A program made the position numbers and the translations under genes. The notes beneath the pieces are model-generated. The model made no database searches. It was not told the origin of the DNA and was given only the letters and a program-made list of their open reading frames with translations. A stretch of DNA of 64,000 nucleotides. Source: Bacteroides ndongoniae. Lineage in GTDB: Bacteria; Bacteroidota; Bacteroidia; Bacteroidales; Bacteroidaceae. This document shows, one piece after another, positions 42,923-51,652 of this stretch; within the stretch, counting starts at the first letter, position 1; every line of letters begins with the position of its first letter. The stretch is from contig NZ_FNVV01000014.1 in the NCBI RefSeq assembly GCF_900108345.1, positions 2,217,664-2,281,663 of the forward strand, read 5' to 3'.

Positions 42923-43186
42923 TTAGCTGTTTATGAATTTCGGTCTTGCACGCCGCATGATGTGTAGGTCATCGTAACCGATGGCTCTCAGTTCGGAAAG
43001 CGGGTTGCGGTACTCCTTTTCATGGGCTGGCCGTGTCATGGCGATCACGCCCGCATAGTCGGCTGCGCCATGCTGGCCGACATGCATGTAGGAGGTTATT
43101 TCACCCCGCCGTCCGCTCCACGGTATGTCCGGGAACAGGGCGATGACCTGTCCGTCGGGATAGCGTCTAAAGACCACCTTCGTCAT
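42923..43186 (-). CDS. Small unknown protein
   Basis: 87 residues from MTKVVFRRYPDGQVIALFPD at 43186, a start seen in many Bacteroidales element proteins of this size. The chain continues with a Gly/His-rich stretch (SYMHVGQHGAADYAGV) and ends RRARPKFINS. It overlaps the previous gene by 20 bases. Family common, function unknown. Confidence 0.8.
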   Translation of the reverse strand: MTKVVFRRYPDGQVIALFPDIPWSGRRGEITSYMHVGQHGAADYAGVIAMTRPAHEKEYRNPLSELRAIGYDDLHIMRRARPKFINS

Positions 43187-43346
43187 TTTTCCCGCAGATT
43201 TCCGTGTCGATTTCATAGTCCCCGTAATTTTTGAATTCATAGTCCACTTCGCTGATAATTTCGTCAACCTCTTCGTCCGTTATTTCATCAGCCTTCGGGT
43301 TGTCGATATCGAGCCGTACGGTCAGGTAAATGGTTCTTGTTGCCAT
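43167..43346 (-). CDS. 59-residue acidic unknown protein
   Basis: From MATRTIYLTVRLDIDNP at 43346. Strongly acidic in the middle (ADEITDEEVDEIISEVDYEF). Similar small acidic proteins (start MATRTIYLTVR...) are, as I recall, frequent in Bacteroidales elements. No function known. Overlaps the following gene. Confidence 0.72.
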   Translation of the reverse strand: MATRTIYLTVRLDIDNPKADEITDEEVDEIISEVDYEFKNYGDYEIDTEICGKNDEGGL

Positions 43347-43380
43347 AATATCATACATTTTTTAGTGTAACAAAGCCGGC

Positions 43381-43899
43381 TTATGACGGACCGACGGTAT
43401 ATTTCTCTATCAGCCGCTTCCGGTACGCCTTGTCTTTTCCGGCGGCAAGGCTTGCCAGTTTGCGGATATTCCGGTTGGCTTTTTCCGCGACCTGCTCCAC
43501 TGTCGGTCCGGGAGTCATGAAATCACGGCATCCGGCACCGCAATACCGCTGCTTCCCCTTGACCGTCCTGCCACAGGCCGGACACCGGCGCTTGCCGTCA
43601 CGCTCCAGCACTTCCAGAATATTGGCATGAATGCCTTTCCACCATTCAATACGGTCTATGTCATAATCGTAGACGGTTATCGTGTTCCCGAAACTGCGGG
43701 CTTCGACCTCAACGGCAATGCCCTCATTTTCAAGGTAAACCTTCAATACCGGGTCTTCGTGAGGCTCACAGTGCCTGTCATACCAGATGATATAGGTGGG
43801 ATCGTCCAGTTCGTCAGGCTCTCCCAGACAGAGTTCCGTAAGGCCGTTGTTCACGAGAATGTTGCGGATGGCGTCTTGTAAATCTTTGATACAGTCCAT
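43381..43899 (-). CDS. Unknown protein with C-terminal cysteine cluster
   Basis: 172 residues. The first ~100 residues match the N-terminus of the fused protein at 30451 (TYIIWYDRHCEPHE). The zinc site is CPACGRTVKGKQRYCGAGC near 113-131. The basic C-terminus (KDKAYRKRLIEKYT) could touch nucleic acid. In the plus-strand module this domain is joined to the one encoded at 40763. Confidence 0.8.
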   Translation of the reverse strand: MDCIKDLQDAIRNILVNNGLTELCLGEPDELDDPTYIIWYDRHCEPHEDPVLKVYLENEGIAVEVEARSFGNTITVYDYDIDRIEWWKGIHANILEVLERDGKRRCPACGRTVKGKQRYCGAGCRDFMTPGPTVEQVAEKANRNIRKLASLAAGKDKAYRKRLIEKYTVGPS

Positions 43900-43931
43900 T
43901 GATATTTCGTTTTATGGTTGTTCCTCATTCG

Positions 43932-44360
43932 TCAGTTCATCTCCGAAGCGTGGCCGACGAACTGGAAGATATCGGCGTATTGTTCGCTGTAGATATAGAA
44001 TCCGTCCCGTTTTTCCCCGGTCTCCGCATCTATTCCGTCAGCAAGGAGATATTCCCCGTCATCCGTCAGGTAGACATCGGTAAGCTTGATACGGGGCGTG
44101 TCGTGCTTCCCGTACAAGGTTGTCGTGACGGGGAAGTTGTTGTCATCGAGTTCCTCCTCTTCTGTAAGGCCGAGTGATACGCGGCCATATTGTGCCAGGA
44201 ACTCCAGCATGAATTTCAGCATGGCTTGCTCGGCCTCGTGCAGCCGTCCGTCGATAAAGGCGTACTGGGTGGCGAACAGATGCAGCTTGTCGGCGCTCAT
44301 TTTGTCCGGGGCTTTGCCCGGCTCCGCATTGTCTTTCTGTATTTTATCCATATCTGTCAT
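43932..44360 (-). CDS. Unknown acidic protein
   Basis: 142 residues. A helical N-terminal part (LHEAEQAMLKFMLEFLAQYG) and a beta-rich C-terminal part (LTDVYLTDDGEYLLADGID). Two starts are possible close together (MTDMDK). No known domain. It lies 10 bases after the previous gene. Confidence 0.77.
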   Translation of the reverse strand: MTDMDKIQKDNAEPGKAPDKMSADKLHLFATQYAFIDGRLHEAEQAMLKFMLEFLAQYGRVSLGLTEEEELDDNNFPVTTTLYGKHDTPRIKLTDVYLTDDGEYLLADGIDAETGEKRDGFYIYSEQYADIFQFVGHASEMN

Positions 44361-44370
44361 ATTGTTGGTT

Positions 44371-44691
44371 TCATGTTTCCAGCGGGGTGAAGGAGACGGT
44401 CAGTATCACTTTCTCGTCACCCAGGTTGAACACTTTCAGGCAGTCGTTACTGATAGTCCTTTTCAGGATGTCTCCCCGGTATCGGGAATTGCGTACCTTG
44501 AAGGTAAAATCATCAATGAACGAGCTGATGCAATGAAGCACGTGGTCGAATTCTTCCTTACCATACCGTTCCATTTCAGGGAAGATGCCTTTCAGATGCG
44601 CCCGCAGGCTCAATATGTAGTTCGGGGTCTTGCCCGTGATTTTTCCCGAGTATGTGATTTTGTATTTCCTGTCCATGATATGCCGTTCCAT
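44371..44691 (-). CDS. Unknown small protein
   Basis: 106 residues; the ATG at 44691 directly abuts the upstream stop, and an in-frame ATG at 44676 (MDRKYK) is an alternative. Basic N-terminus, ILSLRAHLKGIFPEMERYG helix, then alternating strands. Not recognised. Confidence 0.75.
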   Translation of the reverse strand: MERHIMDRKYKITYSGKITGKTPNYILSLRAHLKGIFPEMERYGKEEFDHVLHCISSFIDDFTFKVRNSRYRGDILKRTISNDCLKVFNLGDEKVILTVSFTPLET

Positions 44692-45042
44692 TTAATCGTT
44701 ACTGTCATACCAGCCCTCGATCTCATCGAAATAGCCGTTCGAGTCCCATTCTTCCAGCAAGGTGGTCGGGTACGTCCATTCAAGGCTGTAAAACAGATCC
44801 TGGCACACCTCTTCATTACCCTTGCACAGGGCGAGCAGTGAGTTATGCGTGAAACAGCCGTCACTGCTCTCCGACACACGCCAGTCCTCACGGTCTTCTG
44901 CCGCGTATTCAGGTACATAGCACACTTCATCGGGGCGGTTGAGAAAGGCATCCTCGTTCTTGTAGATGTTTCCTTCCCCTCCGTATTCCAGTTCATAGAA
45001 CACACCTTCCGGCGTTTCTATCCTGTTGCCAATCTCTATCAT
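44692..45042 (-). CDS. Unknown acidic protein
   Basis: 116 residues from MIEIGNRIETPEGVFYELEY at 45042; a longer frame to 45219 would overlap the upstream gene heavily. It ends in a strongly acidic stretch (NGYFDEIEGWYDSND). The start overlaps the previous stop by four bases. Function unknown. Confidence 0.77.
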   Translation of the reverse strand: MIEIGNRIETPEGVFYELEYGGEGNIYKNEDAFLNRPDEVCYVPEYAAEDREDWRVSESSDGCFTHNSLLALCKGNEEVCQDLFYSLEWTYPTTLLEEWDSNGYFDEIEGWYDSND

Positions 45043-45710
45043 AGCGTTACCGTTTCGTGGGTATATATAATCACCATCCGGGAGGAGAGCACCTTGTCGC
45101 GTACCGTGGGGTTGGCGATTGCCCAATCGGAATGGAAATGCATGTCCGGAATGGATGCGGTGTCCACAATATCGCCCCCGTTTTCCAGATGGAGATAATC
45201 CGGCTGATACAGGTCGCAAAGGAATTTGCCGTCCGTATCGCTGATGGCGTATATCTTGCCGTCGAGTGCGGCCGTCATCTCCTCCTCGCTGCGGTAGACC
45301 AACAGGTATTTACAGCCGGTCTTCATCTCTTCCGCAATCCGCTTATGCAGTTCTTCAGGAGATAATTCACGCAGTCTTGACACGACCGCCCCGATACTTT
45401 CCACGGCATCGTAGCTGTCCAAGACATCATGGCAGGTCGTTTCAAACTCCTCTTTCGGACGACCCGCAAAATTGATGGTACGGACTTCCTGCCCGTGCCC
45501 GCCGAGCAGGTAAAAGGGCGTACCGTTCCATTGTTCCTTTCTGACAGAGAGCGGCCGGGAGCATTCCCGTGTCTGCCGGTTCACAACGGCATACAGTTCC
45601 AGACTTTCCCCGCATTCCATACGCAGGATATGCCGGGCGAACTCCGTAAATGTCATGATTTTGATTCCTTCCCCGTTCGCCGTGAAGAAATCCTGTCTTG
45701 TCTGTTTCAT
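45039..45710 (-). CDS. Unknown element protein
   Basis: 223 residues. FTEFARHILRMECGESLELY is helical, and CKYLLVYRSEEEMTAALDG looks like a small alpha-beta unit. It is the first gene after a terminator (45775-45810) and probably starts a new transcript, though I cannot see a promoter in the short gap. Not recognised. Confidence 0.77.
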   Translation of the reverse strand: MKQTRQDFFTANGEGIKIMTFTEFARHILRMECGESLELYAVVNRQTRECSRPLSVRKEQWNGTPFYLLGGHGQEVRTINFAGRPKEEFETTCHDVLDSYDAVESIGAVVSRLRELSPEELHKRIAEEMKTGCKYLLVYRSEEEMTAALDGKIYAISDTDGKFLCDLYQPDYLHLENGGDIVDTASIPDMHFHSDWAIANPTVRDKVLSSRMVIIYTHETVTL

Positions 45711-45774
45711 AAATCCGTTTTTTTAAGAGTAGGTAATCGTTTTGTATAAGGGGTGGAATACTCACCTCGTTTTG

Positions 45775-45810
45775 AAAAAAAAGACCGCCGCAGCCGTAGC
45801 CGCGACGGCC
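45775..45810 (-). terminator. Intrinsic terminator on the minus strand
   Basis: Minus-strand stem with GGCCGTCGCGGC and GCTGCGGCGGTC arms at 45783-45810, followed by eight T (A-run 45775-45782 on the plus strand). It ends the operon that includes 46720-49201. Confidence 0.82.
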
Positions 45811-45850
45811 CGTCATCATTATGGCATGTGATGAACAGGTTCTATTTTCG

Positions 45851-46723
45851 TTATTCGGCCTCGTAGTACGGTACGCCGTGCCTTACCACTGCTTTTTCCA
45901 TTTCTTCCCACCAGATTTCACTATGGCGGTCATTGTCAAAATCTATGGGCTTTCTTTTACCGAGCCGCAGCCGGTCCCGTGTCTCCATTTCCGTTTCGTA
46001 CACAATCTGTTCCATTTCTTCGTCCGTAACATGGTAGGTATCGAACGGCTCCGGCAGAGATTCCAACTCCCTGCGTGACAGCTCGGATTGCCCGCAGGTG
46101 AAAACCTTGTCATAGAAAGCGTCATCTTTCGGCGGCAGTTCGGGTTCCTGTTCCGGCAGCACATCCAAATAATCCGACTCGTACAGGTAGTTTTCGTCGC
46201 GCCCCTTCGTCTGCCGGTTGTTCTTGAACTCTTCCAGATCACTTTCCGTCAGGCGGAATTCCTTCTTCTTACGCCGCAGGTACTCCATCATGTTTTCGAG
46301 GGAGGAGAACGGGGCTATGAGCTCCATGGAAGAACGGTTGTGCCAGGCATCGCTCCGGTACAGCAGGTAGACCTGCGGGCGGTTCCGGGCCGCCTCCTTA
46401 CGGTATTCGCCGAACTCATACAGGGCGTTGTCGAAACTTCCGAATGCCAGCCGGACTTTGTCTTCGACGGATATGGACTCCCGGCATTCCTCGAAACGGC
46501 GTTGCACGTATCCGATGAAATCCACGTCTTCCAGAGTCTCCATGACCGTGCTGTCATCAGTCGAGAGCGCGATGTCAGCTCCTGCGAAATTGTCGGCTGA
46601 CAGCACGTGTTTCTCTTCATTGTATTCGTCTTCCGCCCTGCAGACGGCCAGACCGGGCGTTTCTGCCTCGATCTCCACGACCTTACGGAGCGTCTCTTCG
46701 ATAGCTATCCGGTATTTTTTCAT
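45851..46723 (-). CDS. DpnD/PcfM-like element protein, paralogue of 27614 in its middle
   Basis: 290 residues. The N-terminal ~60 residues (YRIAIEETLRKVVEIEAET, then AEDEYNEEKHVLSADNFAGA) resemble the DpnD/PcfM C-terminal domain found in plasmid proteins. The middle (VYLLYRSDAWHNRSS, then QTKGRDENYL) matches the small protein at 27614. The C-terminus is acidic with a final aromatic-rich segment. So a domain that stands alone in one module is built into a longer protein here. Overlaps the next gene by four bases. Confidence 0.8.
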   Translation of the reverse strand: MKKYRIAIEETLRKVVEIEAETPGLAVCRAEDEYNEEKHVLSADNFAGADIALSTDDSTVMETLEDVDFIGYVQRRFEECRESISVEDKVRLAFGSFDNALYEFGEYRKEAARNRPQVYLLYRSDAWHNRSSMELIAPFSSLENMMEYLRRKKKEFRLTESDLEEFKNNRQTKGRDENYLYESDYLDVLPEQEPELPPKDDAFYDKVFTCGQSELSRRELESLPEPFDTYHVTDEEMEQIVYETEMETRDRLRLGKRKPIDFDNDRHSEIWWEEMEKAVVRHGVPYYEAE

Positions 46724-48624
46724 TGTATGATGTTTATTTGTTTCAGTTCACGTTTGTAGTTTCTCAATGACGGCTTGTGCCCTTTCTCCCTTACGATCTG
46801 GCGCATCTGTGCAAAGGTGTATGCCTTCTCCATGTCCAGGCCGTAGTCCGTGGCGAATGCCGTCATTCCGATATAGCAGAAGCCGAACTTCCGGTGCAGC
46901 ATGTCGGCCGTATAAGGAGTCATGTCTTCCGCCAAGGTTACGGGGACAGCCATTCCCCGGATCTTGAACTTCAAGCCCTCGATAAGGGTCCCGCAGTTGT
47001 CGCTGTGGTAGGTCAGGTCCCTGCGGCGGGCGCAGTAACCGATGGTCTCACCCATGAAGGTGTTGCGGAAGATTTCCGTACGGTTCAGGTCCTTCAACTT
47101 CTCGACACCGTAATAGCAGACCGCCTGTACGGCTTTCAACGCTTTGTCCACACGGGGTTTGACAAAGCGGGGGTCGTTTTCCGCCACGATCTTTTCCAGC
47201 CACGTGCGGTGGAAGGTTCCGACAGGCACGTCGAACACCTTCTCCGGCGTGCAGTATTTTGAATCCGACCGCGTCATCATCAGATGTGCCGAGGACGGCT
47301 CGTATTGTTCTTTCAGGTAAAAGGCCAGACAGGTATTGCCGACTTTGCAGTAAGTATAGTCGTCACGGCTGTTTTTCAGCGACAGCATCGTGGTTTCCCC
47401 GCCGTAGAACTTCTCGGGCAGTCCGGTCTGTCGGCAGAACTCCGTGAGGAAATGTCCGGGGATGGCATGTGCATAACTGCGCTCCTGGTAGCACTCCTTC
47501 GCCATTTGCGGAGTGATGAACCGTTTGGCAAAGTCACAGATATGGTAATGACCGTAATCATACGCCGCCTGCGTGTTCGCGGAGCTCTGGAACTTTTTGG
47601 GCATCTGGCGGAACCAGCGGAAACTCGTCCCGTGCTCCATGCAGTAGTCGACAAATTCCCGCGTCCATACATTTTCAGGAAATTCGGGACAGTTGCCGTT
47701 TCTTCGGATGAATGCCTTGCACACTTCCACCGAGAGCAGGGATTGTTCAGTTTCCTCGTCGATATAGCAGTTCGTCTCCCGTTTGCTGTTATCGATGGCA
47801 ATGACCAGTCTTTCCGGTGTCTTGAACCGCTTCGGCAACTCCCCGAACATGTAAGGGTGTTTCTCCATCAGCCGGTCCGCCAGCATGTCGTCCAGATATA
47901 CCGACAACGGCTTGAAAAACTGGGGGTCTGTGATGAAGTTTTTTCCTTCGGTCGAACAGACAGCCGCATGGAGAATCTCATAGGAATAGAACCGGGCGGG
48001 AACAAGCGAGAGGTCATGTTCCGCCATCTTGCGGTAGTATGCCGCAGTCTTGAAACGGGACGGCACGACGGCATCGGTAACCGTGCTCAATATTTTCATC
48101 CCGTCGAGCATCCCGTAATAGAACTCTTGAGTCTTTACCTCAACGGGGACATATCCGAGGATAAGCCCCGTTTTCATGACGGCGTCTGTCCTGCTGTCCG
48201 TGTAATACGGGTCGTAAATATAGCTGCGCAAGGCCAGGTATGCCAGTTGCGCATCCCAAAGGCGTTCAGGTATGAAGGCGAGAATGTCGAAATCCCCGCG
48301 TCCGTTTCGGATGACCGCTTCTGCCATTTCTCGGGTAACCATTGCTTCGGGAACGGCCGTGATATTCTTCGGTTTTTTGCGCATGGCGTAGTCACAGACT
48401 GCTCCCGAACGGTACGCCTCCGGAATATTGCGCAGCTCGAAGCTGTGCCAGCTCTCCGTGCTGCCCGCGATGATTCGTTCTATACGTCCGGGTGTGAGGA
48501 AACGTCCCGGAATATGGCTCAGCACCTCTATTTCCTTGCTTTCGACGGCTGCTTCCACGATCTCTTCCGTGAACAGGTGTTCCGGCAGCCATTCTATGGC
48601 CGATACGATGTTATTGTGCCGCAT
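46720..48624 (-). CDS. Large helical-repeat element protein, paralogue of 28514
   Basis: 634 residues, same build as the protein at 28514: N-terminal repeats of the P..hhT.E type (LPEHLFTEEIVEAAVE, IPGRFLTPGRIERII) and a conserved C-terminal half with TFHRTWLEK, EIFRNTFMG and LTYHSDN. Many residues have changed, so the two copies separated long ago. The upstream gene 48611 overlaps it by 14 bases, as its counterpart does in the other module. Confidence 0.85.
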   Translation of the reverse strand: MRHNNIVSAIEWLPEHLFTEEIVEAAVESKEIEVLSHIPGRFLTPGRIERIIAGSTESWHSFELRNIPEAYRSGAVCDYAMRKKPKNITAVPEAMVTREMAEAVIRNGRGDFDILAFIPERLWDAQLAYLALRSYIYDPYYTDSRTDAVMKTGLILGYVPVEVKTQEFYYGMLDGMKILSTVTDAVVPSRFKTAAYYRKMAEHDLSLVPARFYSYEILHAAVCSTEGKNFITDPQFFKPLSVYLDDMLADRLMEKHPYMFGELPKRFKTPERLVIAIDNSKRETNCYIDEETEQSLLSVEVCKAFIRRNGNCPEFPENVWTREFVDYCMEHGTSFRWFRQMPKKFQSSANTQAAYDYGHYHICDFAKRFITPQMAKECYQERSYAHAIPGHFLTEFCRQTGLPEKFYGGETTMLSLKNSRDDYTYCKVGNTCLAFYLKEQYEPSSAHLMMTRSDSKYCTPEKVFDVPVGTFHRTWLEKIVAENDPRFVKPRVDKALKAVQAVCYYGVEKLKDLNRTEIFRNTFMGETIGYCARRRDLTYHSDNCGTLIEGLKFKIRGMAVPVTLAEDMTPYTADMLHRKFGFCYIGMTAFATDYGLDMEKAYTFAQMRQIVREKGHKPSLRNYKRELKQINIIQ

Positions 48625-49201
48625 ACAGTTTCTTTTTAAGGTTGGACGAACGGACGATTCTCACAAGGCGGCACCCCCGGTAGACATAGAGTATCCTGGA
48701 TTCCCGTTCGGCGAGTTCCTCAAGTCCCTGCCAGTGCTGCGGTGTATTTATCTTTTCGAGTCGGACATGGTTGTTCACATATACCGTGATCGGTTTCATG
48801 CTGTCATGGGAGGGCGTATCTTCGACGAAGAGCGGCTGTTCACAGTATTCTCCCTTGTCCATGACATGCCATCTGCCGTTATCGAACAGGAGGCACGTGT
48901 CCTCCATGCGGCCGAAAATGTCTGCGTTGTCCGCGATGCGTGATGCGGATTGCCGCGGTGTTTCCCGTCCGTCACGGATCTTTGAAAAACAGTGGACGGT
49001 ATCGCCGGTTCCTGTCCATTTTCCATAGGGTGACGGTCCCAGTTTTTGTATGTCGCCCAGCGACAGCAGGGCATCTACCCGTCTGTCATTGGGATAGAAC
49101 ACCCGGAGTTTCCTCACAAGGTCTTTTGAAAGCGTCTCATGGAGCGCCTTGATGTGCCGGACACTGCCGTCCGGCAACAGTTTTCCGATTTGTATGCTCA
49201 T
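48611..49201 (-). CDS. Unknown element protein, paralogue of 27924
   Basis: 196 residues. LLFDNGRWHV and the basic end YVYRGCRLVRIVR match the counterpart at 27924. A charged central section is variable. It probably works with the large repeat protein because the pair stays together and overlapping in both modules. No fold recognised. Confidence 0.8.
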   Translation of the reverse strand: MSIQIGKLLPDGSVRHIKALHETLSKDLVRKLRVFYPNDRRVDALLSLGDIQKLGPSPYGKWTGTGDTVHCFSKIRDGRETPRQSASRIADNADIFGRMEDTCLLFDNGRWHVMDKGEYCEQPLFVEDTPSHDSMKPITVYVNNHVRLEKINTPQHWQGLEELAERESRILYVYRGCRLVRIVRSSNLKKKLYAAQ

Positions 49202-49331
49202 AATAGTGCTATCTCTTGTTGTTGAAGTATAGCCGGGTCGTCCTTCTTTCGATTGACAGTCCGGCTTGAAAATTATGATTTACAGAAGTCTTCGGACTGG
49301 TATCCGGCCATGTCCGGTACGGAACCGCGTG

Positions 49332-50000
49332 TCATTCCGTCCTGTCGTCTTCCCGTCTTTTCATTTTCAGTTCCCTGCCGGTTGCCGTGCGGCAGAGCGG
49401 CAGTTTCCCGGAAGCGGTTTGCTTGCATCCCTCGACGAGCCGTCCTTCAGACACCATTTTCCCGTACATTTCCCTGATATAACGGTATGCCGGGGAGGTG
49501 TTCGAATAAACGGACTTCCCACGGAGTGTCTTGACACGCAGCTTTTCGACGAGTATTTCCAGCACCTGCTCCCGGCTCTTGTACAGGTTCCGGCGCTTGG
49601 TGCGGAAGGCGTCGAGAAAGACACCCCCGATAGTCATGTCATGAGTCTTGTGGTAATACGCGAGTTCTTCCTCCTCCGTCAGGTCGAGAATCTCGCCGTA
49701 AGTGTCAGTACGTAGGTACCGGAAGGTCGTTCCTTGTGCCAGAATCTTCTCGATAAGCTCCATGTGCTCTTTAAGAACAGGGCCCGATAACGATTGGGGA
49801 TGACAGTACAGGCATGTCTTTCCGAGATACACCTCGGGACAACCGTCTTTGTATTTGTTTTCCTTGATGCTGAACCCTGTTTCCGTGAAAAGGCGCTTTA
49901 CCTCGTCGAAGAAGCGTCCGGCTTTCTCTTCCGGCATGCGACCGCCGTCATAGCCGGACTCGACGCGGAAGTATGTGTCGATATATATCGGTGTGTCCAT
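49332..50000 (-). CDS. Unknown element protein, paralogue of 24496
   Basis: 222 residues. It corresponds to the C-terminal part of the 312-residue protein at 24496, with a different N-terminus (YFRVESGYDGGRMPEEKAG). Two cysteines (CLYCHPQ) replace a less conserved segment of the paralogue. The end is basic with many Arg (RELKMKRREDDRTE). Function unknown. Confidence 0.8.
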   Translation of the reverse strand: MDTPIYIDTYFRVESGYDGGRMPEEKAGRFFDEVKRLFTETGFSIKENKYKDGCPEVYLGKTCLYCHPQSLSGPVLKEHMELIEKILAQGTTFRYLRTDTYGEILDLTEEEELAYYHKTHDMTIGGVFLDAFRTKRRNLYKSREQVLEILVEKLRVKTLRGKSVYSNTSPAYRYIREMYGKMVSEGRLVEGCKQTASGKLPLCRTATGRELKMKRREDDRTE

Positions 50001-50036
50001 TTACAGTTCTGATTTTGATATGTTATATAAAGCATA

Positions 50037-50065
50037 GCCCGGAACCTCCCGCTCGGGTTCCGGGC
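50037..50065 (-). terminator. Hairpin after the recombinase-like gene
   Basis: GCCCGGAACC (50037-50046) pairs with GGTTCCGGGC (50056-50065). Weak T tract on the minus strand. Confidence 0.6.
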
Positions 50066-50081
50066 ATCGTTGAAAATATTC

Positions 50082-50672
50082 TCATAGACGTATGGAATCG
50101 AACACTTTGTCGATGTCCTCCTGCGCCAGCCCGATGTAGCGCCGGGTGGTTTCCAGGTTGGAATGGCGGAATATCTGGTTGAGCAGGATCAGGCCCTCGG
50201 CCGAGCGTCCCATCAGCTCGTAGACATAGCGCCCGAAAGTCTTGCGGAAGGTATGTGTGGAGAATGCCCTGATCGGCAGCCTGTACCTTACCTTGAATAC
50301 CTTGAGCAGCCTGTTGATGTATTCCAGCGAGTAAGGTTTCCCGGTACGCGGGCTGAGAAAGATGTACTGTTCGGGGGCGGGTTGTCCGAGCATCTCGTAC
50401 AGGAAACGGTTCTTCTCCTGCACGTCCCTGTTGAACTTGATCAGGCGGTTTTTCTTTGTTTTCTGCTCGATGCGGGTCATGGTGCTTTTTCCTAAGATGT
50501 CTTTCCAGCGCAGGGTCCTCACGTCGGAGGCCCTGCATGCCGTGCAGAACGACAGCCAGCAGTAGGTCTCCCACAGGTACTCGCCGTCCTTCTCAAGCCC
50601 GCGGACCAGCCTGTTATATTCCGCTATGGGCAGGTAGTCGGCTGTCGTCAGTTGTCCCTTGATTCTTGTCAC
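50082..50672 (-). CDS. Tyrosine recombinase, catalytic domain only
   Basis: 196 residues. All active-site residues are in place: Arg 47 (CRASDV), Lys 71 (EQKTKK), His 140 and Arg 143 (HTFRKTF), His 170 (FRHSN) and Tyr 179 (RRYIG). There is no N-terminal core-binding or arm-binding domain, so it is far shorter than an integrase. Such small enzymes resolve plasmid dimers, invert small segments or work with another DNA-binding protein. It lies within the operon of the large element and not at an element end, which argues for a maintenance or inversion role. Confidence 0.88.
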   Translation of the reverse strand: MTRIKGQLTTADYLPIAEYNRLVRGLEKDGEYLWETYCWLSFCTACRASDVRTLRWKDILGKSTMTRIEQKTKKNRLIKFNRDVQEKNRFLYEMLGQPAPEQYIFLSPRTGKPYSLEYINRLLKVFKVRYRLPIRAFSTHTFRKTFGRYVYELMGRSAEGLILLNQIFRHSNLETTRRYIGLAQEDIDKVFDSIRL

Positions 50673-50683
50673 GTGGCAGCCTT

Positions 50684-51583
50684 TTAAGATTCCGGCAACC
50701 CTTCCGAGAGCATCAGCTCGGCCAGCGCCCCGTTCTGGGGAATCATGGCCGGAATGTCCGTACGTCCGGGCTTGTAGATTTCGGTTGCCACGTTATAGAT
50801 ATCCCACGCCGTGAGCGTCTTCTTCTCTTCGGTGAGTTTGAGCAGGTCCTCGGTGAAGATGGAAATCTGGGACTGGTTCAGGGGATAGGTCTCCACCTTG
50901 GACGAAAGACGCTTGTCGGAACTGTCATGCGATACGCGCAATGCTGTCAGCAATCCGATGTAGGCGTACATCTCCACCGGGGTAATTACTTTCGCTTTCA
51001 GGCGGCGGATGCGTTCCCTGTCCTCGTTCATCTGTACCTCGAAGTTCGAGAGCCACTCGTCTACACGACCGAAAAGCTCTTCGGTGGTGACTTTGTCTTT
51101 CCCGTAGTTCGACACACTGCGTTCGGGGGAGAGGATGCACTGGTTGTGGCACACCCTGACGCACGGGCCGATGGCCGCCTGGATGCCGTCCTGATGGAAG
51201 GCGATGACAAGCGTCGTGGTCAGCTCGTCCGTTTCCCATTCCTTAATGCGGATGGTCGTATAAACGCGGCGCAGGATATGCGCCTCGACGGCCATCGCCC
51301 CGTACTTTTGTTCCACCTGGGGCAGGACGACCACGCCGGGCTGTGCCTTGTTCTTGTTCTGGGCGGCGAAGATTTCCTCCACCTCGTAATTCAGGTTGTG
51401 TTTCTGGCAGATGTCCGCCATGCGCTCTATCACCTCGTAATGGTAGATTCCCTTGAGCGGGTTGCCATAGATGTCATTTTCCTTGTGTGTGCGCCGGAGC
51501 GTGTCGAGCGTCATCACCTCGACGTTGTTGTTCTGGAAATCGAACTGCACGGGGGCGGCCGTTGTTGCTAATGCTGTTGCCAT
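50684..51583 (-). CDS. Conserved element protein, intact paralogue of 26638
   Basis: 299 residues. The same protein as the frameshifted gene at 26638-27527, with ~60 % of the readable positions identical by eye (my estimate, not a computed value). Key shared stretches: YGNPLKGIYHYEVI, YEVEEIFAAQNKNKAQPGVV, AIGPCVRVCHNQCILSPE, NYGKDKVTTEELFG. The two cysteines of the CVRVCHNQC segment are conserved in both. A phage or plasmid protein of the DUF932 kind is one possible relation, but I am not sure. Probably a cytosolic, abundant element protein. Confidence 0.85.
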   Translation of the reverse strand: MATALATTAAPVQFDFQNNNVEVMTLDTLRRTHKENDIYGNPLKGIYHYEVIERMADICQKHNLNYEVEEIFAAQNKNKAQPGVVVLPQVEQKYGAMAVEAHILRRVYTTIRIKEWETDELTTTLVIAFHQDGIQAAIGPCVRVCHNQCILSPERSVSNYGKDKVTTEELFGRVDEWLSNFEVQMNEDRERIRRLKAKVITPVEMYAYIGLLTALRVSHDSSDKRLSSKVETYPLNQSQISIFTEDLLKLTEEKKTLTAWDIYNVATEIYKPGRTDIPAMIPQNGALAELMLSEGLPES

Positions 51584-51614
51584 AATGATTGATATTAAAA
51601 AAGTTATACAATAA

Positions 51615-51646
51615 GAAAGGCGGTGAACCGTTGTCCATCGCCTTTC
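51615..51646 (-). terminator. Hairpin after gene at 51653
   Basis: GAAAGGCG (51615-51622) pairs with CGCCTTTC (51639-51646). On the minus strand a T-rich tract follows a few bases later. Confidence 0.6.
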
Positions 51647-51652
51647 CGGAAT

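Noticed and set aside
47284..48639. 451-codon plus-strand frame antisense to the large repeat protein
   Set aside because: The minus-strand gene has a clear paralogue at 28514. The antisense frame arises from codon bias and has no domain.
50666..51571. 301-codon plus-strand frame
   Set aside because: Antisense to the conserved gene at 50684, which has a paralogue; no features of its own.
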